A stretch of 64,000 nt of DNA, taken from positions 1-64,000 of the forward strand of contig JAGTRV010000006.1 of NCBI GenBank assembly GCA_018262245.1. The letters are read 5' to 3'. This stretch comes from Pseudomonadota bacterium. GTDB lineage: Bacteria > Pseudomonadota > Gammaproteobacteria > Burkholderiales > Rhodocyclaceae. The notes beneath the pieces are model-generated. The model saw nothing but the letters and a program-made list of their open reading frames with translations. It ran no database searches and was not told where the DNA came from. Positions 9,081-18,973 of the stretch are shown piece after piece. Each line of letters opens with the position of its first letter. Position 1 is the stretch's first letter. The position numbers and the translations under genes are program-made.

Positions 9081-10432
9081 CACGACTGCTGCTTTCGCTC
9101 CTCATCGCCGCCCTTCCTTTTACCGCGCAGGCCAACCCCTTTTGCGTCGACCCGGAGCAACCGGGCAACAACCATCTGGCGAGAAGCGGCATTGGCGGGA
9201 TCGGCGGCACCGGTGCACCAGCCCAGTCACGCCAGGCAAAAAACGGCGAATCCTCAACCGGCAGCGGAGGCATTGGTGGAACCGGTTCGCCGGCCGTCGG
9301 TGGTGGCATCGGGGGAACCGGCATGCCTGTCGCCGATGGATCGACTGTCGGCATCGTCGGGGTCATCAGCGGCTTCGCGTCGGTTTGCGTCAATGGTCTC
9401 GAAGTTCATTTTGAACAAGGCGTTCCGGTCAGCGAAAACGGTGAAACATCGGGCTCCGACAAGCTCGCTGTCGGCCAGGTCGTCTCCATTGAGGCAGCCA
9501 GTTCAGCCAAGGGGCTGCAAGCCAGAAACATCATGGTCCTGAACGCGCTGGAAGGCCCGATCACCCACCTGCCTCGCGGCGGCAAGGCAATCCAGGTCCT
9601 CGGCCAAACCGTGGCAATCAACCCCGGCACCCGAATCGGCGGACCGGGCCTGGCCGTTGGCCAGATGGTCAAGGTCAGCGGCTTGAGCGGTGCGAACGGC
9701 GCGCTGTTTGCGACGCGGATTCAGGCAGCCCCCGGCTTGAAGCATGCCAGCGTGCTGGGCCCCGTCGTTCAGTCCAAGATCCATGGCGTTACCCTGAGTG
9801 CGCCGCTGGCATCAAACTCGGCACTGGTCAAAGGCAAATGGACGGGCAGCGAACTGGTGCCAACGACGGTGGCGGCGGATCCGACCTATCGTTTCAAAGG
9901 CACGGCCAGCCGAATTCTGCTGGAAGGTCTGGTTCAGGGATCGAATGGCCGAGGCGCAATTCGATCGGGCGACCTTGATTTCTCGGTCACGACAGTTCAA
10001 GCAAAATCCCTGCAATTGAATCAGCGCATCTTTGTCGATTTGCAGGTTGGCAAGAATGGACACCTCGAGGTTGATCATCTTGAGGTGGCAAATGTCGAGG
10101 GGCGTAAAGCGTTGGATAGCGCCCGCGTTGATTCTCGCAACAGCACGATGTCCTCTCGGGAAATTGCCAATCTCGGAACCTTGACTGAAAAGATCGAGAA
10201 GGCTGAGAGGGTTGAGCCGATCGAGAAGGTTGAGAAAGTCGAGAAGGTTGAGAAAGTCGAGAGGGTTGAGCCGGTCGAGAAGGTCGAGAAGGTCGAGAAG
10301 GTCGAGAAGGTCGAGAAGGTCGAGAAGGTCGAGAAGGTCGAGAAGGTCGAGAAGGTCGAGAAAGTCGAGAAAGTCGAGAAGGTCGAGAAGGTCGAGAAGC
10401 CTTCACGAATCGAGCGCCCGGAGAGGCACTAG
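9077..10432 (+). CDS. Secreted DUF5666-like protein with C-terminal VEK repeat
   Basis: Signal peptide, IGGIGGTG repeats, repeated beta-type modules (GPITHLPRGGKAIQVLGQTVAINPGTRI), then a low-complexity (VEK)n tail. Confidence 0.7.
   Translation: MTRLLLSLLIAALPFTAQANPFCVDPEQPGNNHLARSGIGGIGGTGAPAQSRQAKNGESSTGSGGIGGTGSPAVGGGIGGTGMPVADGSTVGIVGVISGFASVCVNGLEVHFEQGVPVSENGETSGSDKLAVGQVVSIEAASSAKGLQARNIMVLNALEGPITHLPRGGKAIQVLGQTVAINPGTRIGGPGLAVGQMVKVSGLSGANGALFATRIQAAPGLKHASVLGPVVQSKIHGVTLSAPLASNSALVKGKWTGSELVPTTVAADPTYRFKGTASRILLEGLVQGSNGRGAIRSGDLDFSVTTVQAKSLQLNQRIFVDLQVGKNGHLEVDHLEVANVEGRKALDSARVDSRNSTMSSREIANLGTLTEKIEKAERVEPIEKVEKVEKVEKVERVEPVEKVEKVEKVEKVEKVEKVEKVEKVEKVEKVEKVEKVEKVEKPSRIERPERH
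10274..10399 (+). repeat. 9-bp coding tandem repeat (GTCGAGAAR), 14 copies
   Basis: 14 consecutive GTC GAG AAG/AAA units encoding (VEK)14. More degenerate copies lie upstream from about 10200. Confidence 0.95.
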
Positions 10433-10450
10433 TTCATCACGCGCTTACCC

Positions 10451-11275
10451 ATGATGAAGCACGCTGCATGGTTTGTCCGGGTTAAAATTCGTCGACACAA
10501 AAATTCCAAGCGCATTTTGAAAATCAAATTACCTCTTCTTCTCTGCCTGCTCCCCGCACTCAACGCCCACGCGGATGAGGCTTTCACATTCAGCTCCGGT
10601 GTCGACTACTCGACCGGCAAATATGGTGCTGCCGATAAAACCGAGACCCTGAGCATTCCTCTGAGCGCGAAATACGAGTTTTCCGACTGGACACTGCGCG
10701 CAACAATTCCGTACATAGAGTCCACGGGGCCATCCAGCGTATCGGGGAGTGGTGCAGACCGAATCACCCTGAATAACGGGCAAGGTTCTCGCCATAAAGC
10801 GACCGGATTTGGCGATTTCGTAGTCGCCGCCAGCAATAGTGTTTTGGCCAGCGGGCCATGGCTAATCGATGTTGGCGCAAAAGTGAAATTTGCGACTGCG
10901 GACAAAAATGAAGGGCTGGGTACCGGAGAAAATGACTACTCCATTCAAACCGAGATCTATCGGACATTAGATCGCCATACGGTCTTTGGCACCCTGGGAT
11001 ACAAAAAAATGGGGGATCCAGAGGGATTAAACCTGAAGAATCCCTGGTTCACATCGGCCGGGTGGTCGTTTCGAGCTGCTCAGCCAACAGCCGTCGGCCT
11101 CAGCTACGACTATCGTCAAAAAATAACCGAGAACGGCGCCCCTCTCCGTGAAGTGACTGGCTTTGTCACGCACAAACTGGACCAACATTGGAAGATTCAA
11201 GCTTACGCGGTCACCGGTTTCTCAAAAGCGAGTCCAGATCTTGGGGCCGGAATTTTCGTCTTTTATTTGCATTAA
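10451..11275 (+). CDS. Outer-membrane beta-barrel / transporter-like protein
   Basis: 274 aa with alternating beta-strand pattern (FTFSSGVDYSTGKYG..., SIPLSAKYEFSDWTLRATIPYI..., YDYRQKI) and a terminal aromatic-rich strand. Confidence 0.6.
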   Translation: MMKHAAWFVRVKIRRHKNSKRILKIKLPLLLCLLPALNAHADEAFTFSSGVDYSTGKYGAADKTETLSIPLSAKYEFSDWTLRATIPYIESTGPSSVSGSGADRITLNNGQGSRHKATGFGDFVVAASNSVLASGPWLIDVGAKVKFATADKNEGLGTGENDYSIQTEIYRTLDRHTVFGTLGYKKMGDPEGLNLKNPWFTSAGWSFRAAQPTAVGLSYDYRQKITENGAPLREVTGFVTHKLDQHWKIQAYAVTGFSKASPDLGAGIFVFYLH

Positions 11276-11286
11276 CAAACACGAGC

Positions 11287-11808
11287 CTACCGCGCACCCA
11301 ACCGGAAAGCCTGGGTAATCAGATTTGTTGCCTCCGGGCTATCCCAGTTGCGTGAGCCATAAATCCTCTTGATCACCCGCCCATCTGCATCAACCAAAAC
11401 GGTCAACGGCAATCGATCAGCGCGCAGAATTTTTTCCAGTACCAGATTTCGATCTATGTAATTCCGAAAAGTAATTCCGGCGCGCTTCAGGTAGGCGAGG
11501 GCCGCCGAACGATCATCATCGGTGGAGATGCCAATGATATTGATCTGCTTTCCGTCATAGCGCTTGGCCAACCTCTCCAGCGACCCCATTTCCTCTCGGC
11601 AAGGCCCACACCAGCTCGCCCAGACATTAATCAGCAATGGCTTGCCGCGAAATTGGGCGAGTTTTCCCGCGCCACTGGCCAAGTCGTTTAATGCGGCATC
11701 CGCCAACTGTTCGTCAATGACCTGCACTGAAGCATTCGCAGAATAGGCATTCTCAAAGAACACCAGCCCGGCAATACACATTAGAAATACCCGGAACATC
11801 TTGATCAT
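11287..11808 (-). CDS. TlpA/ResA-like thioredoxin-fold protein
   Basis: Redox motif NVWASWCGPCREE after a signal peptide. Start set to MIKMFRVFLMCIAGLVFF. Confidence 0.85.
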   Translation of the reverse strand: MIKMFRVFLMCIAGLVFFENAYSANASVQVIDEQLADAALNDLASGAGKLAQFRGKPLLINVWASWCGPCREEMGSLERLAKRYDGKQINIIGISTDDDRSAALAYLKRAGITFRNYIDRNLVLEKILRADRLPLTVLVDADGRVIKRIYGSRNWDSPEATNLITQAFRLGAR

Positions 11809-11986
11809 CAGCGCCCCCCCCAATACCTTCATTCGGCTGAATTTTAATCGATGCCGAACAGTTCCCCTTTCAATTGCCGGTCAGAAAAACACTTTCCCCA
11901 AGTGCACGGGTGCGACCAAACTGCCCGGCAGGCAAGGATTTCCGGGTGGATTTTCCGGGATAATTTGCCCATCTGCTATCACTGGC

Positions 11987-13063
11987 CTAGCTGAGTCGCC
12001 TTAGCGCCGCCTCGACCAGCCCGCCCATTTCGGAAGTGGAAACCAAACGGTCACCGGCCTGGAAAATATCCCTGGTCCGCGCGCCATTCGTCAATACCGT
12101 CTGGACCGCTGATTCGATCGCATCGGCCATGTCCGGCCGGCCCAAGCTATAGCGGAACATCATCGCTGCCGACAGAATCATGCCCAAGGGATTGGCAACT
12201 CCCTGCCCTGCAATGTCCGGCGCTGAACCATGGCAAGGCTCATACATCCCTTTGTCCTCGACATTGAGCGAGGCCGAAGGCAGCATGCCGATCGAACCGG
12301 TCAGCATCGCCGCTTCGTCCGAGAGAATGTCACCGAACATGTTGCCGGTGAGCAGGACATCAAACTGTTTCGGGTTCTTGACCAGTTGCATGGCCGCGTT
12401 GTCGACCAGCATGTGATCGAGAGTGACATCCGGGAAACGTTCGCCGACCTTGGTCACCACGTCGCGCCAGAGCTGCATGCACTCCAGCACATTCATCTTG
12501 TCGACGGACATCACCTTGCCACTCCGTTGGCGGGCAATCCTGAACGCCATTTCGGCGATCAGTGCGATCTCGGATTCGGAGTACTCCATGGTGTTGTAAC
12601 CGACGCGTTCGAACCCGGAGGTCCGTATCCCGCGCGGCTGGCCAAAATAGATATCGCCCGTCAGTTCCCGGACGATCATCATGTCGAGTCCGCTGACCAC
12701 CTCCGGGCGCAGCGTCGAGGCATTGGCCAGTTCCGGATAGACCTTGATCGGACGCAGATTGGCATTGAGCCCGAGATATTTCCTGATCCCCAGCAAACCG
12801 CGCTCGGGGCGCGACTCGGCCGGCAGTTTGTCCCACTTCGGGCCGCCGACGGCACCGAGCAGGATGGCATCGGCTTCGTCAGCCAGCCTCAAGGTTTCGA
12901 CCGGCAAGGGGCGCCCCGTCTGATCGTAGGCGGCGCCACCCAACAGCCCGTACTCATATTCGATTTTCAGGCCATGGATATCCTTCAGGGCATCGATCAC
13001 CCTGACGGCCTCGGCACAAATTTCGACACCGATGCCGTCCCCGGGAATTACACAGATTTTCAT
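11987..13063 (-). CDS. leuB: 3-isopropylmalate dehydrogenase
   Basis: [101 protein letters not shown]. Confidence 0.93.
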   Translation of the reverse strand: MKICVIPGDGIGVEICAEAVRVIDALKDIHGLKIEYEYGLLGGAAYDQTGRPLPVETLRLADEADAILLGAVGGPKWDKLPAESRPERGLLGIRKYLGLNANLRPIKVYPELANASTLRPEVVSGLDMMIVRELTGDIYFGQPRGIRTSGFERVGYNTMEYSESEIALIAEMAFRIARQRSGKVMSVDKMNVLECMQLWRDVVTKVGERFPDVTLDHMLVDNAAMQLVKNPKQFDVLLTGNMFGDILSDEAAMLTGSIGMLPSASLNVEDKGMYEPCHGSAPDIAGQGVANPLGMILSAAMMFRYSLGRPDMADAIESAVQTVLTNGARTRDIFQAGDRLVSTSEMGGLVEAALRRLS

Positions 13064-13078
13064 TTCACAACTCACAGC

Positions 13079-13105
13079 AAAAAAACGGGGGGCCTGAAGC
13101 CCCCC
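13079..13105 (-). terminator. Rho-independent terminator of the DUF1329 gene/operon
   Basis: Minus strand GGGGGGC-TTCAG-GCCCCCC followed by GTTTTTTT. Confidence 0.88.
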
Positions 13106-13183
13106 TAAGGTTGGAGGAGAGTCGAACGCAGAACGACTCTCAACCGCAGAGACACCCGTTATCGGGGTACAGGACTATCTGGA

Positions 13184-14500
13184 TCAGTCACCGCCGCGCA
13201 GGTTCTGCACCTGGAAGAGTCCCGGCGGATTCTTCTTCGGATCGACCTGGCCCTTGAACTGACCGGTGGTGCAGTGCTTGGACTGCAGGTCGACCATGGA
13301 GAAGGCGTCATCGATACCGATACCAGCCCCCTTGTTGACCGGCAGGTGATGATCGGGGTGCGACTTGCCGACCATGAAGACCTTCCACAACTCGCCCTTG
13401 CGGTCGTAGATTTCGTTGGCACCGTTCAGGTTCTGCAACTGGACGTCCATGTAGAAGACGCGCTTGCTGACCGGATGGTTGGTATTGACCGGCGCCGCTT
13501 CGAGCACATAGACCTTGCGCAGCTGCCAGGTGCCTTCGGAGAAGCACTTGCCCTGACCGCCCATGTCGACATACTTGTAGCCATCGGCTTCAGCGGGCAT
13601 GTCGGTCGCCAACTTCAGCTCGTCGTGATTCCACATGGGCAACAGGACGTTCTTGGTGCCCTTGTAGGTCCACTTCATGTCGGAGACTCGGCCGTTGTAG
13701 CCCTCGAAGTCTTCGATCATCAGGTCGGAGCCGAGGAAGGCATCGGTCACCTGGCCCTGGGCCAGGCGGCGGACACGGCGCTGGAAGCCGAGGTAGAGGT
13801 AGGCATCGTCCAGCTTGGCATCATCCTCGAAGCGCTGGATCAGCAACTGGGTGTTCTTCAGGTCGCTGGGCTCGTGGGCCTTGGTGTAGATGGCGCGGAA
13901 AATGCCCGACGGGTTCGGCGTGAATTCCGGAATCGGCGCATCCTTGGTCCGGTGCATGAAGTTCAGGAAGTGGAAGTCCCACTTGATGGTCTTTTCCACC
14001 TGCCCGGTCTGCATGTTGCGGTACTTCCAGTAGAACGGCGAAATGACCGCGCCGTCGCCCCAGTTAACACCGTACTTGTAGTTCCAGGCCAGCTTCTCGC
14101 CAGCGCGTGCATCCTTGGCATCAGGCTCCTCCGGGAACGGGCGGCCGGCGACATAGCCGGTGATCATGTCACCCGGCTTGGCACCCAGCTTGGTCTTGTT
14201 CAGGTTGGCCTTGGTCGCGTCGGTGTAGTTCTTGTTGATGGCGAACTGCGTCGTGGCGCCGACCTTCATTTCAAACAGGCCATCCTTGATCAGCTTGTAC
14301 ACACCGGCGCCCAGCACATCCTTGAACTGGTCGGCGTTGGCCTTGTTGATCACGGTTCCGGCGGTCAGCCCCGGAAAGCTCGGCATGCCGGCCTTGTACG
14401 GGTTGAACGAGTTGTCGACATCCGCTTCGGTCGCGGCTTGCGCCACGCCCATCACACCGGCCGCCATCAGCGGCAGCATGGCAATCAAATGCTTTTTCAT
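13184..14500 (-). CDS. DUF1329 family protein
   Basis: 438 aa with signal peptide. Sequence (VYVLEA, RVFYMDVQL, DAFLGSDLMIEDFEGYNGRV) and its position next to the DUF1302 gene fit this family. Confidence 0.85.
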   Translation of the reverse strand: MKKHLIAMLPLMAAGVMGVAQAATEADVDNSFNPYKAGMPSFPGLTAGTVINKANADQFKDVLGAGVYKLIKDGLFEMKVGATTQFAINKNYTDATKANLNKTKLGAKPGDMITGYVAGRPFPEEPDAKDARAGEKLAWNYKYGVNWGDGAVISPFYWKYRNMQTGQVEKTIKWDFHFLNFMHRTKDAPIPEFTPNPSGIFRAIYTKAHEPSDLKNTQLLIQRFEDDAKLDDAYLYLGFQRRVRRLAQGQVTDAFLGSDLMIEDFEGYNGRVSDMKWTYKGTKNVLLPMWNHDELKLATDMPAEADGYKYVDMGGQGKCFSEGTWQLRKVYVLEAAPVNTNHPVSKRVFYMDVQLQNLNGANEIYDRKGELWKVFMVGKSHPDHHLPVNKGAGIGIDDAFSMVDLQSKHCTTGQFKGQVDPKKNPPGLFQVQNLRGGD

Positions 14501-14522
14501 ACTCTTTGTCTCCTCTGTTGGA

Positions 14523-16496
14523 TCAGAACTTGTAATTCAGGCGCAGGAAAATGTCGTTTTCCTTGAACGCGGCACCAATCGGGCCGGCGCGGAAGCGACC
14601 AAGGGGTTCCATGCCACCAAAACCACGCGAATAAGACGTCATCGCGTTGGCATCGCCGTTTGGCGCGGTAAATGGCGCAAACGGATTACAGGCACGGCAG
14701 TCATCGAAATTCCAGTGATCGCGCCCATCAGCCAGCTTGTAGTTGGCGCCAATGGTGATCTTCAGGTCGTTCGTGTAGTTCCACTCCACCTGCGGTGCAA
14801 TCGCCGTTGCTTTGGCGCGGAAGTCATGTGCCAGGATCAGTTGTGGGCTGACCGTACCGTTACGCAGGAAGCCCTTGATCAGCAGGGTGCCGATGAAGTT
14901 GTTTTCCCAATCCGGCATGCCGACCGGGCCGTACTGTTCCTGCTTCCACTCGTGGTTGAAGATATGCTGGTAGAACAACTGAGCCGAGATCAGGGTGGCC
15001 GAAGTTTCGCTGATGAACGGGATGAAGGTCGGACGGTCGACACCGATGACCGCACGGAAAACGTCGTTCTTGGAGTACAGCTGCTCACGCGAGGTGTTGG
15101 AGAACTCTTCACCCTGCGTATAGGCCGCTTCCATGCGAACGGCCGCACCGGCTGCCGGGATCTGGAAGTCCATCGAGCCACCAACCAGGTTGACACGTGG
15201 GAATTCCATGTCGAACGAGATCAGATACGGCCAGGCATTCTGGTATTGGCCGGTAAACGAGTTCGTTGCACGCTTCCCACCGTGCAACGACGGCAGTTGT
15301 GAACGATAGGTCAGCGCATTCAGCGAGAAGGACAGACCATCCATGGTCACACCTTCATACTTGGCACCCAGCTGGGTATTGGAGAGACTCCAGTCCGGCA
15401 GGTTCACGTCCTTCAGACCGATCTGACCAGGACCGAAGTTGGTGGCCAGCAAGGTACCCGGTCCAACGTTGGCGAAGTTGGCCACCGTACCGCCGTTGTC
15501 CCACAGGTTGGCCATGCCACGGAAGAAGCAGCCAGCATCGAGAATGACGTTTGGCGTGCCGCACTGACCGAGATTGTTCGGACGGAACTTGTCGAAGTTC
15601 CAGACGATCTGGAAGTTGCGATCCTGCATCCAGTCGCTGGCCCCCATGCGGTATTCCGCCTGGGCGATCCACATCGGGATGCGGATATCGGACAGTTCGT
15701 CGTAAATATTGTTGCGCGAGAAATCGACCGGGTTGATGACGTCGAGCACGCGGAACAGGTCGGTACGGCCCCAGACCACCTGCTGCTTACCGATCTTGAC
15801 GAAGAGATCCTTGCCGTCACCCAGGTTGAACGTCTTCTTGGCATACAGCTCGCGAATGAAGTCGAGACGGCTGTTGAATTCCGGCATTTCGAGCTCGGAC
15901 AGCTTCTTGTTTCCATAACCGCCGAAATCGCGACAGCCACGGCTGTCGATGTCGCAGGGACGTACCGGTACCGCGAAGCCAACGCCGCCGTCGGTGGCAT
16001 GCCAGCGATCACCGAGAACACGCAAGCCGCTGTTCGGATTATTGGCCCCATAGGAATCGACAAAAGCGTTACCGGCAGCCCCGGGGTAACCCAAGCCTGA
16101 AACCAGCGTATGGGTTACGGGACCAGCACCCCAAGGGCTGGTCACCAAACCGGCTGGCGTTGTCGACTGCGTCGTGATCGACCCACCCGCATCCTTGCCG
16201 TATTCGCTGCTGTTCATGCGATAAACGCCATCCCAGCTACCGCGCAGGATGCTGTGGATACCCCAGCCATCGCCGACCTTCTTGTCGAGTTCGGCCTGCA
16301 TGGTGTTGCGGAACTTGGCCAGACCGGTGTGCTCGCGCCTGACGGTGTGGTTTTCGTAAGTCAGATCGACCTGCCAGGGCGAGGATTCCTCGCCCATTGA
16401 AGGAAGTTCGTTGCCCCACGCCTGCGTTGCGAAGGAGGCGGTGAGCGCCACCGCCAGCAGCGACAGGCGCCTTCCCGTATTCAAGTTTGTCTCCAT
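14523..16496 (-). CDS. DUF1302 family outer-membrane protein
   Basis: 657 aa: LFVKIGKQQVVWGRTDLFRVLDVINPVDFSRN, GSMDFQIPAAGAAVRMEAAYTQGEEF, terminal FLRLNYKF. Confidence 0.87.
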   Translation of the reverse strand: METNLNTGRRLSLLAVALTASFATQAWGNELPSMGEESSPWQVDLTYENHTVRREHTGLAKFRNTMQAELDKKVGDGWGIHSILRGSWDGVYRMNSSEYGKDAGGSITTQSTTPAGLVTSPWGAGPVTHTLVSGLGYPGAAGNAFVDSYGANNPNSGLRVLGDRWHATDGGVGFAVPVRPCDIDSRGCRDFGGYGNKKLSELEMPEFNSRLDFIRELYAKKTFNLGDGKDLFVKIGKQQVVWGRTDLFRVLDVINPVDFSRNNIYDELSDIRIPMWIAQAEYRMGASDWMQDRNFQIVWNFDKFRPNNLGQCGTPNVILDAGCFFRGMANLWDNGGTVANFANVGPGTLLATNFGPGQIGLKDVNLPDWSLSNTQLGAKYEGVTMDGLSFSLNALTYRSQLPSLHGGKRATNSFTGQYQNAWPYLISFDMEFPRVNLVGGSMDFQIPAAGAAVRMEAAYTQGEEFSNTSREQLYSKNDVFRAVIGVDRPTFIPFISETSATLISAQLFYQHIFNHEWKQEQYGPVGMPDWENNFIGTLLIKGFLRNGTVSPQLILAHDFRAKATAIAPQVEWNYTNDLKITIGANYKLADGRDHWNFDDCRACNPFAPFTAPNGDANAMTSYSRGFGGMEPLGRFRAGPIGAAFKENDIFLRLNYKF

Positions 16497-16562
16497 GGAT
16501 CTTAACCCCCAATGGTTGTTAGAAAAGTGCTTGCTGTTCCCCCCGGTCGAGCCGGAGTGTTG

Positions 16563-18953
16563 TTAATCGTTTTCCAGCACACCGTCTTCGTCGTAATGAA
16601 CTGCCGTCACAAACTTGGGTTTGAAGACGACGCACCACGACGGCACGATCAGCACAGCGGCGATCGCATTGACGATGAGCATGAAAGAAAGAAGGATTGC
16701 CGCGTCTGACTGGAAGCGCAGGTCGGACATGAAGATCCACATCACGACGCCGGCAATCAGCGTCACGGCGGTGAAACTGACGGCATAACCCGTCGTTGCC
16801 ACGGCAGTAATGGCTGCCTTTTTCATGTCGCGCAGATGGGCATACTCTTCACGGATGCGGTCCATGAAATAGACCGCGTAGTCGATACCGACCCCGACGC
16901 CGACCGCGATGACCGGCACGGTGTTCACGTTGATGCCGATGTTCAGGGCGCCCATGTAGGCATAGGTCATCAGGGTCGAGAACAGCATCGGCAGGATCAT
17001 CAGCCAGCCGGCGTGCAGCGAGCTGTAATAGATCATGACGATCAGGAAGGCGAGGATCATGACGGCCGGGATGATGATCATGTGGTCGGTATGCAGCGCC
17101 TGGTTACCGGCAGCAGTGACGCCGATGATGCCGCCACCCAGTTCGATGTGCAGACCGGGAACGTCCTTCTCGATCAGCTTGATGCCCTCTTCGGCCAGCG
17201 CCACGATGCGGTTGATCGTGTCGGCCTGATGGTCCTTGTAATAGAACACCATGTCGGCTTCGTTCTCGTCCGGCGTAATGAATTCCTTCAGGGCGCCGGG
17301 AATCGGGCTGGAGGCCATGTAGGCGAACATCAGACCGCCGATTTCGTCGGCACTGTCCGGCAACTGCATCCAGCGCGGATCGTCGTTGTGGGTCAGCTTG
17401 TTGACCACACGGACCACACCGGGCAAGGCCTTGGTGCCGCCCAGTTGCGGATCAGACAGCATGTGCGCCTGGAAGCGTTCGATGGCGGCCATGACATCCG
17501 GGCGCTTGATGCCACCCTTGTCGTCGGTACGGGCCACGACGTGCAGTTCCTCGGACCCCGGGAAGCGGGTGTTGATCGCCTTGGTCGACACGTTGTAGTC
17601 GTGGTCGCGATGGAGCAGCGGCGAGCCCGGCTCGGATTCGCCGAGCTGCACCTTGCCGACCAGATAGGTGCCGCCGATGGCGCCGATCAGGGTCAGAATC
17701 AGGATGGAACGCGCCCCGCCGTCGGTACCACCGGTCAGCGCCATGGCCTTGGCCAGGAAGTTGCGCACGCCTTCGTTGCCGTTCTCGTGCTTCTTCGGCG
17801 CCGGCAGGACAGTCAGGGCCAGCGGCACCATGAAGTGCACCGTGAAGATCACCGAGAAGCCCCAGAAACCAGCCGCCATACCAAGCTTGTGGTTGAACGG
17901 CGCAGCACCAAGGACGAGGACGGCAATGCCGACCGCATCGACGATGATGGCCAGCGAGCCGGGGCGGAACAAGGCATCGAGTGCATTGCGCGCGGCCTTC
18001 TTGCCATCATGGACGATGGCCAGTTCTTCGTAATAGCGCACCACCAGCTGGACACCGTGCGAGGTGGCCCGCGCCGCGATCAGGAAGGGAATCGGCAGCG
18101 ACAACGGTTCCAGATTGATGCCCATCGCCGCCATGAAGCCGAGGCCCCAGATCGACGACAGCGCAATGCCGAGCAGCGGCAGCGCGATGCCGTAGAAGCG
18201 GCGGAAATAGACAATGAGCAGCGTCGCCAGCAGGGCCAGCGTCCAGGCCATGATCTCGACGATCTGGTTCAGGTAGGTGTAGACCCAGCCCGTCAATACC
18301 GGATTACCGGTGACGTAGAGGTGATGACCCGGCTTGGCCAGCGTCTTGCGCACTTCCTGCAGGGCGGCGAAGGTGGTCGGATAATCGATGTCGCCTTCGT
18401 TGAGCTGCGCCTTGATCAGCGCTGCCTTCATGTCCGGCGAGACGAGCAGGCCGTAGATGGTCGGGTTGGCGATGACGTCCTTCTTCAACTGCTCCAGCTC
18501 GGCAACCGTGCGGGTCGGCTTCAGGGGATCGTAATAGGACTCGGAGGCGAAACCGCCCTGGTCATCGAGGAAGACCTTGCGCGCCGTGCGGTGCGTCAGG
18601 CTGTTGACCAGGTTGTGATTGACGCCGGGCAGGTTATCGATGCCCTGTGTGGCCTCGTGGATCAGCTTCAGCGTTTCATCGTTGAAGATGGTGCCCTGCT
18701 CGACTTCGACCGACATGACGATCATGTTGGCGCCGCCGAAGTTCTCCTTCAGGCGGTTGTAGACCTTGATGTAGCCGTGGTTCTGCGGCAGCAGGTCGGA
18801 GAAGTCGGTGAAGATGCGCAGCTTGGGCAGCGCGATACCGAACATGATCGTCACGGCCAGAACCAGCGCCAGCACGATCTTCGGGTTACGGAAAATCCAT
18901 TCCTCGCCCTGATGCAGGCGATGGGTGATGGAATGACGGATTTGGCTCACCAT
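16563..18953 (-). CDS. RND/MMPL-family transporter
   Basis: 796 aa with two sets of TM clusters and GVGVGIDYAVYFMDRIREEY. Confidence 0.88.
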   Translation of the reverse strand: MVSQIRHSITHRLHQGEEWIFRNPKIVLALVLAVTIMFGIALPKLRIFTDFSDLLPQNHGYIKVYNRLKENFGGANMIVMSVEVEQGTIFNDETLKLIHEATQGIDNLPGVNHNLVNSLTHRTARKVFLDDQGGFASESYYDPLKPTRTVAELEQLKKDVIANPTIYGLLVSPDMKAALIKAQLNEGDIDYPTTFAALQEVRKTLAKPGHHLYVTGNPVLTGWVYTYLNQIVEIMAWTLALLATLLIVYFRRFYGIALPLLGIALSSIWGLGFMAAMGINLEPLSLPIPFLIAARATSHGVQLVVRYYEELAIVHDGKKAARNALDALFRPGSLAIIVDAVGIAVLVLGAAPFNHKLGMAAGFWGFSVIFTVHFMVPLALTVLPAPKKHENGNEGVRNFLAKAMALTGGTDGGARSILILTLIGAIGGTYLVGKVQLGESEPGSPLLHRDHDYNVSTKAINTRFPGSEELHVVARTDDKGGIKRPDVMAAIERFQAHMLSDPQLGGTKALPGVVRVVNKLTHNDDPRWMQLPDSADEIGGLMFAYMASSPIPGALKEFITPDENEADMVFYYKDHQADTINRIVALAEEGIKLIEKDVPGLHIELGGGIIGVTAAGNQALHTDHMIIIPAVMILAFLIVMIYYSSLHAGWLMILPMLFSTLMTYAYMGALNIGINVNTVPVIAVGVGVGIDYAVYFMDRIREEYAHLRDMKKAAITAVATTGYAVSFTAVTLIAGVVMWIFMSDLRFQSDAAILLSFMLIVNAIAAVLIVPSWCVVFKPKFVTAVHYDEDGVLEND

Positions 18954-18973
18954 GGTGTTGCTCGCTCCCTGGT

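Noticed and set aside
9987-10406. Minus-strand ORF with PSRPSR repeats
   Set aside because: Antisense translation of the VEK coding repeat; no independent evidence of expression.
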